Source: Perkinsus chesapeaki (taxonomy: Eukaryota; Perkinsozoa; Perkinsida; Perkinsidae). From it: a stretch of DNA of 20,401 nucleotides. Location of the stretch: NCBI GenBank assembly GCA_013115145.1, contig JAAPAO010000470.1, positions 8,137 through 28,537 on the forward strand. Direction: 5' to 3'. Positions within the stretch are counted from its first letter, which is position 1; the number at the start of each line of letters is the position of its first letter. The translations under genes and the position numbers were made by a program. Below are positions 1 to 9,818 of the stretch, piece after piece. The notes under the pieces are model-generated. The model searched no databases. It was not told the origin of the DNA and saw only the letters and a program-made list of their open reading frames with translations.

Positions 1-50
1 GCGGTGGCGATGAGCTCAGCCTCGTACTTGTAACCAGTGGTGTAAGGCAT
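1..50 (-). CDS. N-terminus of probable class I fructose-bisphosphate aldolase (partial)
   Basis: Read on the minus strand from an ATG at position 50, the first 16 codons give MPYTTGYKYEAELIATA-like sequence before the window ends. Many class I fructose-bisphosphate aldolases begin with a short variable lead followed by a Y-x-x-ELI-x-TA helix just before their conserved glycine-rich segment, and this piece fits that pattern. The glycolytic enzyme cleaves fructose-1,6-bisphosphate to dihydroxyacetone phosphate and glyceraldehyde-3-phosphate in the cytosol. The catalytic lysine and all other diagnostic residues lie outside the window, so the call rests on a short N-terminal match only. It is divergently oriented to the PRPF40-like gene. 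Confidence 0.55.
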   Translation of the reverse strand, partial: MPYTTGYKYEAELIAT

Positions 51-1151
51 ATTGAATGGAGTAAGTTGAATGAACGACTTGTGAAAGCCTGGTAAGGTGA
101 AAAAGCTATAGCTCGGCGAAGCCAAATGTCACTCGCGCTCGGATTTCTAATCGATACGCGTACATCCAGCGTCTTATCTCCGTCGACTCGGTTCTACCGG
201 CGTCGAGCTCGTTAAATCCTGAAGCCACTGGCTGGCGTTGTCTTAGAAACAATGACTTGAGAGTGGTCGCGGTACATTGCAGAGAGCTCATTCCTTCTTG
301 TCTTATCCCGAGGGCAAGAAAGCCGACGGAACTCGCAGGTTTCGGAGAGTAGACAGCCGCACACAATTATCTTGCAGCAATATCGGCGCACCATTGGTAT
401 ACCAGGAGAGCTCAGTCGGGTATTTTTTGGGAAGGATTCCGGGATATAAGGCCTCATAGCCCACATGAGGGGACTTCGGGACTGCCTCTGTCTTCCTGCT
501 TGAATTTAGTAAATTGAATAAAGCTGATATTAACCACCTGCTGATTGTTGTATTTATAAACACACGATCGTAGGAAAATAACCTTCAAAAATTCTAGGAC
601 CTTCTCGATCACTTTCTCTTTCGAATAATCCGGACAACGTCTCAAATATCTTCATGAAGCACCAATGCCCCGAGCTCGAGTTAATTTAGTGCCACGGAAT
701 TCGCTCGCCTTGTGTGCTTGACAGTTTCAGATTGTTTCCTTCGTGCTACTCAACTTAAAGTCGGTTGATGCTATAACATGCTTTGGTTCGTTCAACATTG
801 GCGAAGAAATTGATTTTAATTAATAAGCTGTAACCGAAATGAATACAAACACTGCAGTTTGTGACATTGGACCATGGAATACATTCCAAGTTGGACTAAT
901 CTTCAGGACAGTGTCCTCATTGTGATGCACATGTTAGTTCACTATTGACCTATTAGTACTGCTTAGGTTGCACCTATGAAAGCAACGGTCTCTCCAAGGC
1001 CTACTCGGCTTTGCACGGGTTGCGTTGAAGTCTCCCAGGGGAGTATAGGGATAACCACGTCTCGGGTTAATTGCGCAGTGCTTGGCAGAATCTCGTTTTC
1101 CTTTACCTCGGAGGGTAAAGTCGCTAGCACTGCTACCTCTCGAGCCTCGAA
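51..1151. other. Divergent intergenic region, no recognisable gene
   Basis: About 1.1 kb separates the aldolase start (minus strand) from the PRPF40-like start (plus strand). Open frames here are short (under 90 codons), overlap one another on both strands, and show no motif I recognise. The region presumably holds promoters and 5' leaders for both genes. I looked for WW-domain exons that would extend the PRPF40-like protein upstream and saw none. AG dinucleotides near 1127 and 1148 could serve as splice acceptors before the ATG at 1152. Confidence 0.5.
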
Positions 1152-3388
1152 ATGTCCGACAAGAATGGTAATTCTTCATCGGCCATGACTGAGAAGGAAC
1201 GGAAGGAGGCCTTCAACAGGATGCTCGAAGAGTATGAGATCAGCTCCAAGTACCAAGCAAAATCTTCGTAGTGCGCAAAGATATTTTTCGAATGCTAGGA
1301 TGAAGTGGCATGAAGTCGAAAAAATCATCAAAGATGACTGGCGATTCGGACTTTGCAAAAATAATGGTATCGAATAGAAATAGGCAAACAATTCCAACGG
1401 CTGGTTGCAGGTCAACGCAAGCAGTTCTTGTCCGAGTACCAGAGCCGAAGAGTGAAGTTCGAACAGACCGAGGGCCGACATAGAGAGATGCAGGCGAAGA
1501 AGGAGTTCAGGGTAACTGATGGTAGTGGTAGAAGAAGGGACTTGGTCGGGATCAGGAGCAGTTGGACAAGTGGCTGAACTCGCAAATGGAGGAGCAGGCT
1601 GAGAAGGAAAAGAAGGAAGCTGAGGCGGTTAACACGGATATGCCTACTATTACCGATGAGACTAAGAAGCCGCCTGAGAATCCTTTCGCAGCTCTTATGG
1701 AGGATGGCAGCCGTAATAGCTCCGAGGAAAGGAGGCATCTCGGACGAGGTTATCTTGTTCAGCATTGACTTTCGAGAATGTCACTTTCCGCGACCTGGCC
1801 TATGCGTGGAGGAAGAAGGACTTTTGGAAATTTGCCCATGAGGATGTAATAAGGTTGGATTTGAGTGGCATATTCCGAGCTCTTCATCCTTCCTCAAGGA
1901 ACTGGTTCTGAGAATCAGAACTGGAATCGGAATGGACGTTTGTTAAACGGCAACCTGCCTTGCCTCTCCGTGCTCCCGTTGAACTGCAAAGACTTATCAG
2001 GAGCTCGATCACATCTATCAAGACTTCATGGATGAGAACGAGGGCAAGATGCGCGACATAGCCCGACGGGACAGGATCAGGAAGATGGACAAGCTCTTTG
2101 TTGTGTATTCGAAGCATCCTCAAGTCAACAGGCTCACCAAGTACTCGGAGGCTTATCGGGAGGCCGCACCATGCTTGGGTATTCAGGTGGAACGACGTCT
2201 GCCATTTCATGTCGGAGAAGTTTCCAGAGGAGTTCCGCGCCGTGGAGCCTCTGGACAGGTTGGCCGTGTGGGAGAGATGGATTAAGGAGGCTGATGAGAA
2301 ATACAGGGTAGTGCGGGAAAGGGGAAGTGTTATGACGTGTCGGCTCAGATCGAGCGAGAGAAAGCTAAGCGACGTGCAGAGAGGAAGCATAGGGACAAGT
2401 TCCGAGAGATGCTGGTCCACGATTATATGGAACAGATACACAGTGAGCCTCTGCCAGCAGCCCGGGGAATCCTTTTGGGCAGATGGCGTGTCTTGGTTTG
2501 ACCTACACAAGGACTTGAAGGATCGTGAGGCTTATATCGACCTCATAGGCAGTCGGAACTCTAGCCAGCCGTACGATATATTCAATGACATCTGCAAGGA
2601 GGTGGGAGCTTCACGTGGGGGGCGGCGTGGCATTGGGGTGGTAGGTGCGACGAGAAGCCAGGCAGAAGAGGGCTCAGTTGGAGCTGGAGAAAGAGCGCAA
2701 GGCGAGGTCGGAGCGCCTCGAAAGTCAGAATGAGCACGGAACGAGGAAGCCTATAAATGTAATGGGAAGCCCGTGGCGTTTGGCTACTGGTAAGTCGGTC
2801 AGGCGTTCGATGTGGCCGCGCCAAAGAAGAGGGATATATCTGCGGAACCGAAGAAGGAACAGTCCAAGAAGGTCGCTGCTAAACAGGAGCCTCCCAGAAA
2901 GGCCAGAGAGGAGTCGCCGCGCTCTGATGACAAGTCGCCTCGGAAGAGCTCGCGTTCGGCGGACAGAGAGAGCCGGAGACGCCCTCGTGAGGATGACCGA
3001 CGGGGCCGCTATGAGGATGATGATGAAGAGGAGCACAGGAGGTCGGTGCATCGACGCAGGGAGTCTAGTGAGGAGAGACGACCGTCTCGAAGGAGAGACC
3101 GCTCGGAGGAGTATTCCCGGTCTGAGCGAAGGAGGTCCGAAGAGGAGGGCAGTAGAAGGCGGAGGCGCTCTGATGAGAGAAGTCGATCCAGGGAACGTCG
3201 CAGACGTCGATCTTCATCGGCAGATCTCCGACGGAGAGGTACGGTCTCTAGGTGGTCTTTAGTGAGGTGCTGTGGTTTCAGGAAGCCCCTCCAAGGACCG
3301 CAGCCGAGATGCACCAGCGGCTGATGACGTTTCGGACATATCTGATGGAGGGGAAGCCGACGATCGGAAGAGACGGAGGGAGCGATAG
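1152..3388 (+). CDS. PRPF40: PRPF40-like pre-mRNA processing factor with FF domains and RS tail
   Basis: Twelve exons: 1152-1249, 1299-1366, 1411-1511, 1556-1712, 1763-1845, 2001-2140, 2187-2307, 2349-2442, 2483-2601, 2645-2758, 2803-3238, 3282-3388; 1638 nt, 545 residues. Residues about 13-67 form an FF domain (KEAFNRMLEEY, then IIKDDWRF). Further FF-like helices follow around 81-330, aligning in order with PRPF40 (for example FWKFAHED then ELDHIYQDFMDE, and LTKWNDVCHFMSE). From about residue 366 the protein is rich in SR, RS, RE and KR, ending DRKRRRER. PRPF40/Prp40 proteins are nuclear U1 snRNP-associated factors that bridge splice sites. The N-terminal WW domains of animal and yeast members are not seen; an in-frame stop lies at 1125, so they would need an upstream exon. 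The exon 6 acceptor could instead be 1991, adding three residues. Confidence 0.82.
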
Positions 3389-3458
3389 GCTGACAACGAT
3401 ATTGACTTGGTTTTCATTGGGGGCTTGCGTGGTGTTGGCCGGGCTGGACTTGTCGATA

Positions 3459-3459
3459 G
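3459..3459 (+). promoter_or_regulatory. Candidate trans-splice acceptor for VPS33
   Basis: The gap between the PRPF40-like stop (3388) and the VPS33 ATG (3467) is 78 nt. The AG ending at 3459, after a T-rich and G-rich stretch, lies just before the start codon and would be a suitable spliced-leader acceptor. Spliced-leader trans-splicing is known in Perkinsus and dinoflagellates; its use here is inferred from spacing and position only. Confidence 0.3.
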
Positions 3460-3466
3460 GTTTCTA

Positions 3467-6400
3467 ATGCCGCAGCCAACTACCGCTGCTTCCAGCCGAG
3501 GGTCGGGAGCGCCCAAGCTGGAGAACGCCCCTGTGGACTTGGCGTCGTGGAGGGGCTCTATGCGAAGGGAGCTGTTGGATATATTACATGATAAAGTGCA
3601 AGGGACGAAGACGATGTAATAGGGCTGGGGCGAAAGCTACGGCGGGCGGTGGTGCACTCTAGGAGGGCGATTGGAAAAGGGGCTAGTGAAGAGGGTCTAT
3701 GTTCGCAGTCGATAGCCATATGAGAACTAGTTCAGTAACCTATAAGTAATAAAAGCATCGGGGCTTCAGACTCCTCGATGCCATCGAGTTATACTTGCGA
3801 ATAGAGGACTGTGTTGAATTGCAAACGAGGAGAGTACTCGTAGTGGAAAGGGCGGGGGGAATGCCCCGTGGCAAGTGTTGTTACACTTGAAGGTACCTGG
3901 ACCCGTGTATCTCTCCCGAGCTATCCTTGCTCGTTGAGGTTGAAGATTTGAAGTCCCATGGTGTCCAGCTGTGGCGAAAGCTGGATCCGGAATCCTCGGG
4001 GGATGCGGCGGCAGCGCAAGATTCCAAACAGGTCGGATTGATGCCCACGCCATAAGCTACGGGTGTTCAGATCATTTTTATGATTCATGCTCAAAGTGCT
4101 AACACATTGAAGATGGTTGATCTATTGGCGGCAAAAATCCTTGCCGATGATGAGCGGATGAAGGCGAAGGGGCCGAATACCTTCGACAGAACGTAGTACG
4201 TTGGCTGAGGAGCACCGCGTCTGGAAGATCTTTCTTGTAGGTACTACCTCATTTGCGTGCCTTATGTGTCTCATCTTGTGCTGGACCGTCTTAAGCAGCG
4301 GCAGGTCCTGTCTAGTATCTCCGAAGTAGAGCCCCTTCATCTTATGGGCCTGTGCCTCGACGGGGACGTTGTCTCAATCGATCAGCCTGGTGAGCTATAC
4401 GGACAGCTCGCAGTACCAGACTTGTGAGCTTCGCCAGGTGCCTTCCGGGATTTCCACGTCCGTTCCAACCCCACTTCGCTGTCGTTGCTTGCGGAGACTT
4501 TGCATGATCTTCAGCGGAACTTCGGTGCTGGTCTGGGAGTCTCTCGGCAGGCGGGTAGCACTGCTCGGGGCTCGTGGCTGGGATTCATTGGCGGCTTTCC
4601 TTCGAGGTCGAAGAGTCCTGAAAATGAACGCTATTGGAACCGCGGCGAAGTACGTGGTTGATTATGTGCTGCGGCTCGCTAAGGAGGATGACGAGGCAGG
4701 GGCTCCTATGGATGCCGGCAGCAAGGGCTTCACCAGTGACAAAAACGACTGGTAAGTAGGCTGGCAGAGGTGATTGCGTTTAGTATGTCTTTGCAAGGTC
4801 GCAGTCGAGGCCTAGGGCACCCCCGATCGGACATTTGGTAACACCTGACACAGATGCTGGGACGACGGGGGCAACAAGCGCCCAAGGAGGCCGACGGAAG
4901 GCACTACTCCCCGAGAGCGTCACGAGCAAGGGGCTCAAGATCGACGAGTTTATTGTGTTGGACCGACGGACTGATTTATACTCGGTCCTGTGCACACAGT
5001 TCACCTATGAGAGCTTGTTGGATAGGTGCTTGGGCATCAAATACGGGTAAGGGGCAAAGTCGAGCACACTGCCCTCTTTACTGCCCTTCGATCTACAACA
5101 GACAAAAGCTGACTTGGCACTGCCAGCGAAACTAGAGCTTCGTGTTTTGGCAAATGGCTGTTTTCTCATCACGGCTTTATCTGGTTTCGTATTCTGAGCG
5201 TCAGTGAAATCGGCCAAATGAAATGGTCGAGAGAACGAATTGACATTTCTCTGACGAGTTCGGCTCTTCTCTACTACTAAGGGATCGACCGAGTTTTTGT
5301 GCGGCACCTCTCTCGCCGTGGAATACTCTTGAGCCGTTGGTGCTGGGGTTGCCCTCTGATCTGTCATACCATCGAGGCCTGTTGAGAACAGCGCATTTAG
5401 TAGCATTCAAATGTCTCGCTGGTGTTAGTTACGTTGAAGTCGGAGAACCGATTCTCCCGGAAAAGAAGACTGTGGTGTTGAATTCTAACGACAAGCTCTT
5501 TGACCGTGTCCGTGATTTACGTATGGAAGTTCTAGGGCCATTGCTGCACAAGAAAGCCAGTCAGATTCAGGAAACGTAAGTCCGGTGCCGGATGGTTGTG
5601 GCATGTGAATGCTTCACTCGCTGCATCTGATGCGGGCTGTTTCACCTCATCGACTGGGACTCCCAGGCTGGGAGCTAGTTGGCCGTGGAGAACTACTTAG
5701 TTGTTTTCATTCGATAGTATTGATTCTAAACGGTTTGAGCTGTGGGACTTTACAATCGGCGACGGAGCGGAGGAGACGAAGAAATGTGTGCCGTGGTCGC
5801 AGGTACAGTGAGAAGGACAAGCTGTCTGATATACCTCAGATGAAGGTGTACATGGACAAGTTCAAATCAGCCCAAGCGGAGCATGCCTCTTTGGCGGACC
5901 ATGTTAACCTGGCAAGTTTCACCAGTGCCCTTACACAGATGCCATGGTTCCAACAGCAGTGGCAGGTAGGGATGTAGACCACCTTATGACTCTGTTGTGT
6001 GGTAGGGACCGCCCCAGACTCTCTTGCTCAGTATCCAACAACCCCTAGTAGAGTAGCCTAGTCATCACTCAGCCCTTATTCTCATAATATGTAGTTCGTT
6101 CTCTCTCTCAACATAATCGTATCACCGCTCAAGTAGAACCCCGTATAGTTGTTCCATCACCTCAGGTCGAGGATGGTCTCATGTCCGGCGCTGTGACACC
6201 GAGTCAGCTGCTCGACATTTTAAACGATATGATGGAGCCCAACCTACCCGAGCCCCCCAAGGACGGTCAGCAGCCGGTAAGTGCCTGCAGCTGCTGCGCC
6301 ACTTCGAGCGGCCCCATCAGGTCCCGGGCTCCCAGCCAGCTGACCGGGTGCTCCGCCTCCTCTGTCTGTGTAGTGCAGTTAATGGTGGAATAAAGGCGAA

Positions 6401-7184
6401 ACTGCTGAAGTCTGTTACGAAGAATCTAGTGGAATGGTACGCAAAGCTTTCGAGGAGGACCAGCGTGCTGGTCAGGTATGGCCCGAAGTTGATCATCCCT
6501 CTGCTGTATAATCTGATCGACTGTGGCCTTCTGAAAGTCTCCAGTGACAGCGGGGCGGACCTGGTGTCGAGTGGCTCCGGGAAGTGGCAGCGCATCAAGC
6601 AGGCGTTCAATCTGGTTGTTGCCGGCGATGGCTCTGATGGAGACGCCGCAGCATCAGACTCAGGTAGCTGGATTTTTGCAGGAGATTCGGGAATGATCTG
6701 ATGTCAGATGGTACGGTTGCGGCCGACACTGGTATTGCCTATGCGTATTCGGGCTACGCTCCGCTGTCGGTGCGACTGGTAGAGCTCACCGAGGCCGAGC
6801 CCAACGGTTGGAGAGGCGCTGCGGAGAACCTCAACCTTCTTTGGGGCCCAGCAATTGAGGTGCGCCGTGATGTCATGTGGCCGTGTTTGAAATGATTGTT
6901 AGGTCGCTTGTGGAGTAGCTCCAGAGATTCTACCGGGGAGTGTTGACCAGGACGGGACTGTTGGCAAGGGCGACAAGGCAAGCCGAACGAACCAGCTGCT
7001 GCTGGTCTACCATATCCTTCAGGTTGTTGTGGTTTGTTTTGTCGGCGGCGTGACGTACGGCGAGATCGCAGCGCTTCGTCGACTGTCAGCGGTCGAAGGT
7101 AAAGGCCGACGGTTCCTCGTTGTCACCACTGAGATGATAAACCACGAGAAACTCTTCAATGAAATTATTGATCATCAGCTGTAG
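3467..7184 (+). CDS. VPS33: VPS33, Sec1/Munc18-family subunit of HOPS/CORVET
   Basis: Fifteen exons: 3467-3615, 3770-3833, 3921-4031, 4071-4192, 4241-4389, 4438-4554, 4607-4751, 4798-5046, 5429-5575, 5803-5965, 6166-6276, 6321-6436, 6476-6663, 6708-6859, 6903-7184; 2265 nt, 754 residues. Blocks align along the whole VPS33 family: ENAPVDLASWRGSMRREL near the N-terminus, FIVLDRRTDLYSVLCTQFTY near residue 340, LNSNDKLFDRVRDLRMEV, AYSGYAPLSVRL near 622-634, and FVGGVTYGEIAALR near 707-720. VPS33 is the SM protein of the HOPS and CORVET tethers; it templates SNARE assembly for endosome and vacuole fusion. Human VPS33A is about 600 residues, so this copy carries insertions, including a hydrophilic one before the LDRRTD block. 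The exon 2/3 junction (3834-3920) is the least certain; the acceptor for exon 12 may be 6335 rather than 6320. Confidence 0.93.
5047..5428 (+). other. Long intron 8 of VPS33 (382 nt)
   Basis: This intron lies between the LLDRCLGIKYG block and the YVEVGEP block, which join in phase. It is about nine times the usual intron length here. A 133-codon minus-strand open frame spans most of it and runs into the flanking exon, but has no recognisable motif. I saw no convincing snoRNA boxes or hairpin. The next two introns (5576-5802, 5966-6165) are also long. Confidence 0.75.
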
Positions 7185-7228
7185 AATTGCCCATATATTT
7201 TCTGACCAGCTCTGTGATTGCGTTATCA

Positions 7229-7229
7229 G
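7229..7229 (+). promoter_or_regulatory. Candidate trans-splice acceptor for malate dehydrogenase
   Basis: Only 76 nt separate the VPS33 stop (7184) from the MDH ATG (7261). A TTATCAG acceptor ends at 7229 and a second, TCTCCAG, ends at 7244. Either would give a short 5' leader after spliced-leader addition. This is inferred from position and site sequence. Confidence 0.3.
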
Positions 7230-7260
7230 CTCCGACATCTCCAGAAATCTTTTTCGTCGC

Positions 7261-8286
7261 ATGTCGCTCCTCCTCCTCCATCGCCCTGTGGTCGGTGCGG
7301 CGGCGGTCTCCAGAGGAGTGTTAGGCCGTGCCTTTAGCAGCCAAGTGTCCAAGGTGTGCCTATTGGGGGCCTCTGGGGGCATCGGTCAGCCCCTGGCATT
7401 GCTGTTGAAGATGAACTCTGCCATTAAGGAGCTTGCACTTTATGACATCAAACAGGCGGCAACTCCCTGCAAGGGTGTAGCGTCAGACATCAGCCACATT
7501 GACTCTCACGCCAGAGTGAAGGGCTACGCTGGTGACGAGGAGATCGGTGAAGCTCTTAAGAACGCCAAGCTCATTATCATGACTGCTGGTGTTCCAAGGA
7601 AACCTGGAATGACTAGAGACGACCTATTCGACATCAATGCGAAGATCGTCATGGGCCTCACTAGGGCCTGCGCCGAGCACGCACCCGAGGCGACCCTTTG
7701 TATAGTGTCCAACCCGGTAAACTCGACAGTGCCCATTGCCGCCGAGACTCTTAAGAAGGCTGGTGTGTTTGACTGGCGCAGACTGGTTGGCGTCACCACT
7801 TTGGACTCTGTGCGGGCCAACACTTTTTTCGCCGAGAAGATTAAGTTCCCCGTGGAGAAGGTTGAGGTTCCCGTCATCGGCGGCCATGCCGGCGAGACTA
7901 TCATGCCCGTTTTCTCCCAGGCTTTCCCTCCCCATAAACTGGACGCTAACGTCATCAAGGAGCTGGACGAGCGTATCCAAAATGCTGGTACGGAAGTGGT
8001 CGAAGCCAAGCAGGGTGCTGGCTCGGCCACCCTCTCGATGGCCTATGCCGCCGCAGTTTTCGCGGACAAGGTCATCAATGGTCAATCTGCGTACGCTTTT
8101 GTGAAGAAGCCTATGGAAGGTGTCGAGTACTTTGCAAGCAAGTGCAAGTTCGGCGGCGACTGTGAAGTGTCCAAGGTGGAGGGTATCTCCGATCTGAACG
8201 AGTATGAGAAGGAGAGGCTTGAAGCTGTGAAGGCGAAGCTTGAACAGGATATTCAACGAGGGATTGATTTTGCTAAGTCAAACTAA
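7261..8286 (+). CDS. MDH: Mitochondrial malate dehydrogenase
   Basis: An uninterrupted 341-codon frame. Malate dehydrogenase interconverts malate and oxaloacetate with NAD+ in the TCA cycle. Residues 1-27 (MSLLLLHRPVVGAAAVSRGV, then LGRAFSS) are rich in Arg, Ser, Leu and Ala without acids, typical of a mitochondrial presequence. The NAD-binding loop GASGGIGQ is at 36-43, the mobile substrate loop VPRKPGMTRDD at 111-121, NPVNST at 151-156, LDSVRANTF at 181-189 with Asp182 and Arg185, and catalytic His209 in IGGHAGET. Length matches the mitochondrial type of the family. The start at 7261 is preferred; the frame stays open to an ATG at 7159, but that would overlap the VPS33 end. No introns, unlike its neighbours. 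Confidence 0.97.
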   Translation: MSLLLLHRPVVGAAAVSRGVLGRAFSSQVSKVCLLGASGGIGQPLALLLKMNSAIKELALYDIKQAATPCKGVASDISHIDSHARVKGYAGDEEIGEALKNAKLIIMTAGVPRKPGMTRDDLFDINAKIVMGLTRACAEHAPEATLCIVSNPVNSTVPIAAETLKKAGVFDWRRLVGVTTLDSVRANTFFAEKIKFPVEKVEVPVIGGHAGETIMPVFSQAFPPHKLDANVIKELDERIQNAGTEVVEAKQGAGSATLSMAYAAAVFADKVINGQSAYAFVKKPMEGVEYFASKCKFGGDCEVSKVEGISDLNEYEKERLEAVKAKLEQDIQRGIDFAKSN

Positions 8287-8481
8287 GCAAAGTGGTGTAT
8301 AGAAGTTTATGATGTTAAAAGACGAGCTCCTGGCAATAGCGTACTGTTGGTCGCCAGAGTTGATTTTTTGATGCCTCCTCAAACCTCATTGCGTTCCCTC
8401 GAGGTTGCTAGCAGCCATCCAGCTTCGTCTCGTCTTATTGGGGCTCTCAGTTGCCACTGTCATTTCCCGTCCTAAATTTCA

Positions 8482-9566
8482 ATGTCCTCCGCAGCGGCTC
8501 GTTCATCTCTGTCTGGTAAAGTGGCTGTGGTCACTGGTGCCAGCAGCGGCATCGGCGAAGGCTTCGCCCGCCGTCTGGCCGCGGAGGGCTGTAGAGTTGC
8601 CCTGGCGGCCAGGCGTGAGGATAGGTATGCCGACCGTTTGGGCGACGCTTACAAGGGGTGTTCAGACTCAATCATATCGTGGGAGAGCTGAAGCAAGCCG
8701 GCCACACTGCCATGGGCGTGAAGACCGATGTCACCTCGCAAGACTCCGTGAAGAGCCTCTTCCAGAAGGTCTCAGCCGAGTTCGGCGCCGTAGGCAGTTT
8801 CGAGTATCCTCGTTAGTTGTTGGTGGTTAGGTGGATATAGTCGTTAACTGCGCTGGTGTTATGTACTTCACTCTGCATAGGAGCCAGCACTGGGATGAAT
8901 GGGAGAAGACCATCGACATCAACTGCAAAGGAGTGGTATGGATCATTGCACGCATGCACATCCTCATCATCGTTCTTGTCTAAGGTGTACACCTCTGGGG
9001 CAGTACTGCCCAGCATGCTGGAGCGCAAGGCTGGCCATATCATCAACGTATCAAGCGACGCCGCAGTGACGGTCTTTCCGGCTCTCGCAGTGTAGAAATT
9101 CCGACCCTTTGATGGACTCAATTTCCCTCTGTCAGTTACAACGCATCGAAGGCCTTCGTACACGTTTTTTCAAAGTCTCTGCGCGGTGAGACAGTCGGTA
9201 CTGGCATCCGAGTGACCGAGCTACAGCCGGGCGACGTTGGCACCGACCTGGTAAATGCACGCATGCGTGGCTAAGGAGAATGACAGTTGACTTAGGTTGT
9301 TAACAACACCGATGAAGATGCTGCCAAGACCATCGGCGTGACCATCGGCAAGACCATCGACGGCGGTGGAGACCGCAATTCGGTTCTCGATGTCTCCGAT
9401 ATAGTCGACGTAAGATCCTCTGCTGTCTCGCAGCTACGCGTCTCATCAGGCGGGTATTTTCGCCCTAACCGCGCCCGCCCATGTCGGCGTGAATGAGATC
9501 CTGATAGAGCCTCGTGACCAGATGTACGGGGACCCGACTGCAATCAACGCTGCTAGTTCCGAGTGA
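8482..9566 (+). CDS. Classical short-chain dehydrogenase/reductase
   Basis: Seven exons: 8482-8624, 8666-8789, 8831-8935, 8985-9091, 9136-9250, 9296-9409, 9450-9566; 825 nt, 274 residues. SDR enzymes oxidise or reduce alcohols, sugars or amino-acid side chains with NAD(P). The cofactor loop TGASSGIG is at 18-25, followed by AARRE near 42-46, whose arginines suggest NADP preference. NCAG (95-98) stands for the usual NNAG. The catalytic set is Ser147/Ser148 in INVSS, Tyr161 and Lys165 in YNASK, and a PG turn at 191-192. The C-terminal [20 protein letters not shown] resembles the end of YdfG-type (serine/3-hydroxy acid) dehydrogenases. The substrate cannot be told from sequence. A CTCTCAG site ending near 8450 is a possible trans-splice acceptor. 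Confidence 0.88.
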
Positions 9567-9818
9567 ATTATCTCCTATGTTTCTCGACCTCCTCTTGCTG
9601 CGTGCTGTCAATGCTATCTTGCTGTCTTTGATGCTCTTTTAATTTCTCAGCAGTGCAGCACGCCTTTGAGACACCCTCCTCTCGTGGTGCTTCACTGATG
9701 CGGCAGCTGGTCGACTTGCTCCTCCCATTTGGTTCGTTCCCTGCCTGTTACTTCCCTACAGGGGCGGATACTCCATTGTAGGTTTTTGTTATTGTATCCG
9801 TTATAAACTACACCCACT

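Noticed and set aside
1125-1152. Upstream extension of the PRPF40-like protein in the same frame
   Set aside because: A TAG at 1125-1127 closes the frame and no WW-like sequence is visible upstream in any frame.
2645-3262. 205-codon plus-strand frame continuing past exon 10 of the PRPF40-like gene
   Set aside because: After 2758 it is a shifted shadow of the RS-rich exon; the 44-nt intron 2759-2802 restores the RS/RE-rich frame.
3009-3314. Minus-strand Arg/Leu/Ser-rich open frame
   Set aside because: It is the antisense of the RS-rich exon and its composition follows from that.
5005-5406. 133-codon minus-strand open frame in VPS33 intron 8
   Set aside because: It runs into the VPS33 exon, shows no motif and has an amino-acid composition like random sequence.
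7159-7260. 34-residue upstream extension of malate dehydrogenase
   Set aside because: It would overlap the VPS33 stop, has likely leader acceptors inside it, and the Met at 7261 begins a normal mitochondrial presequence.
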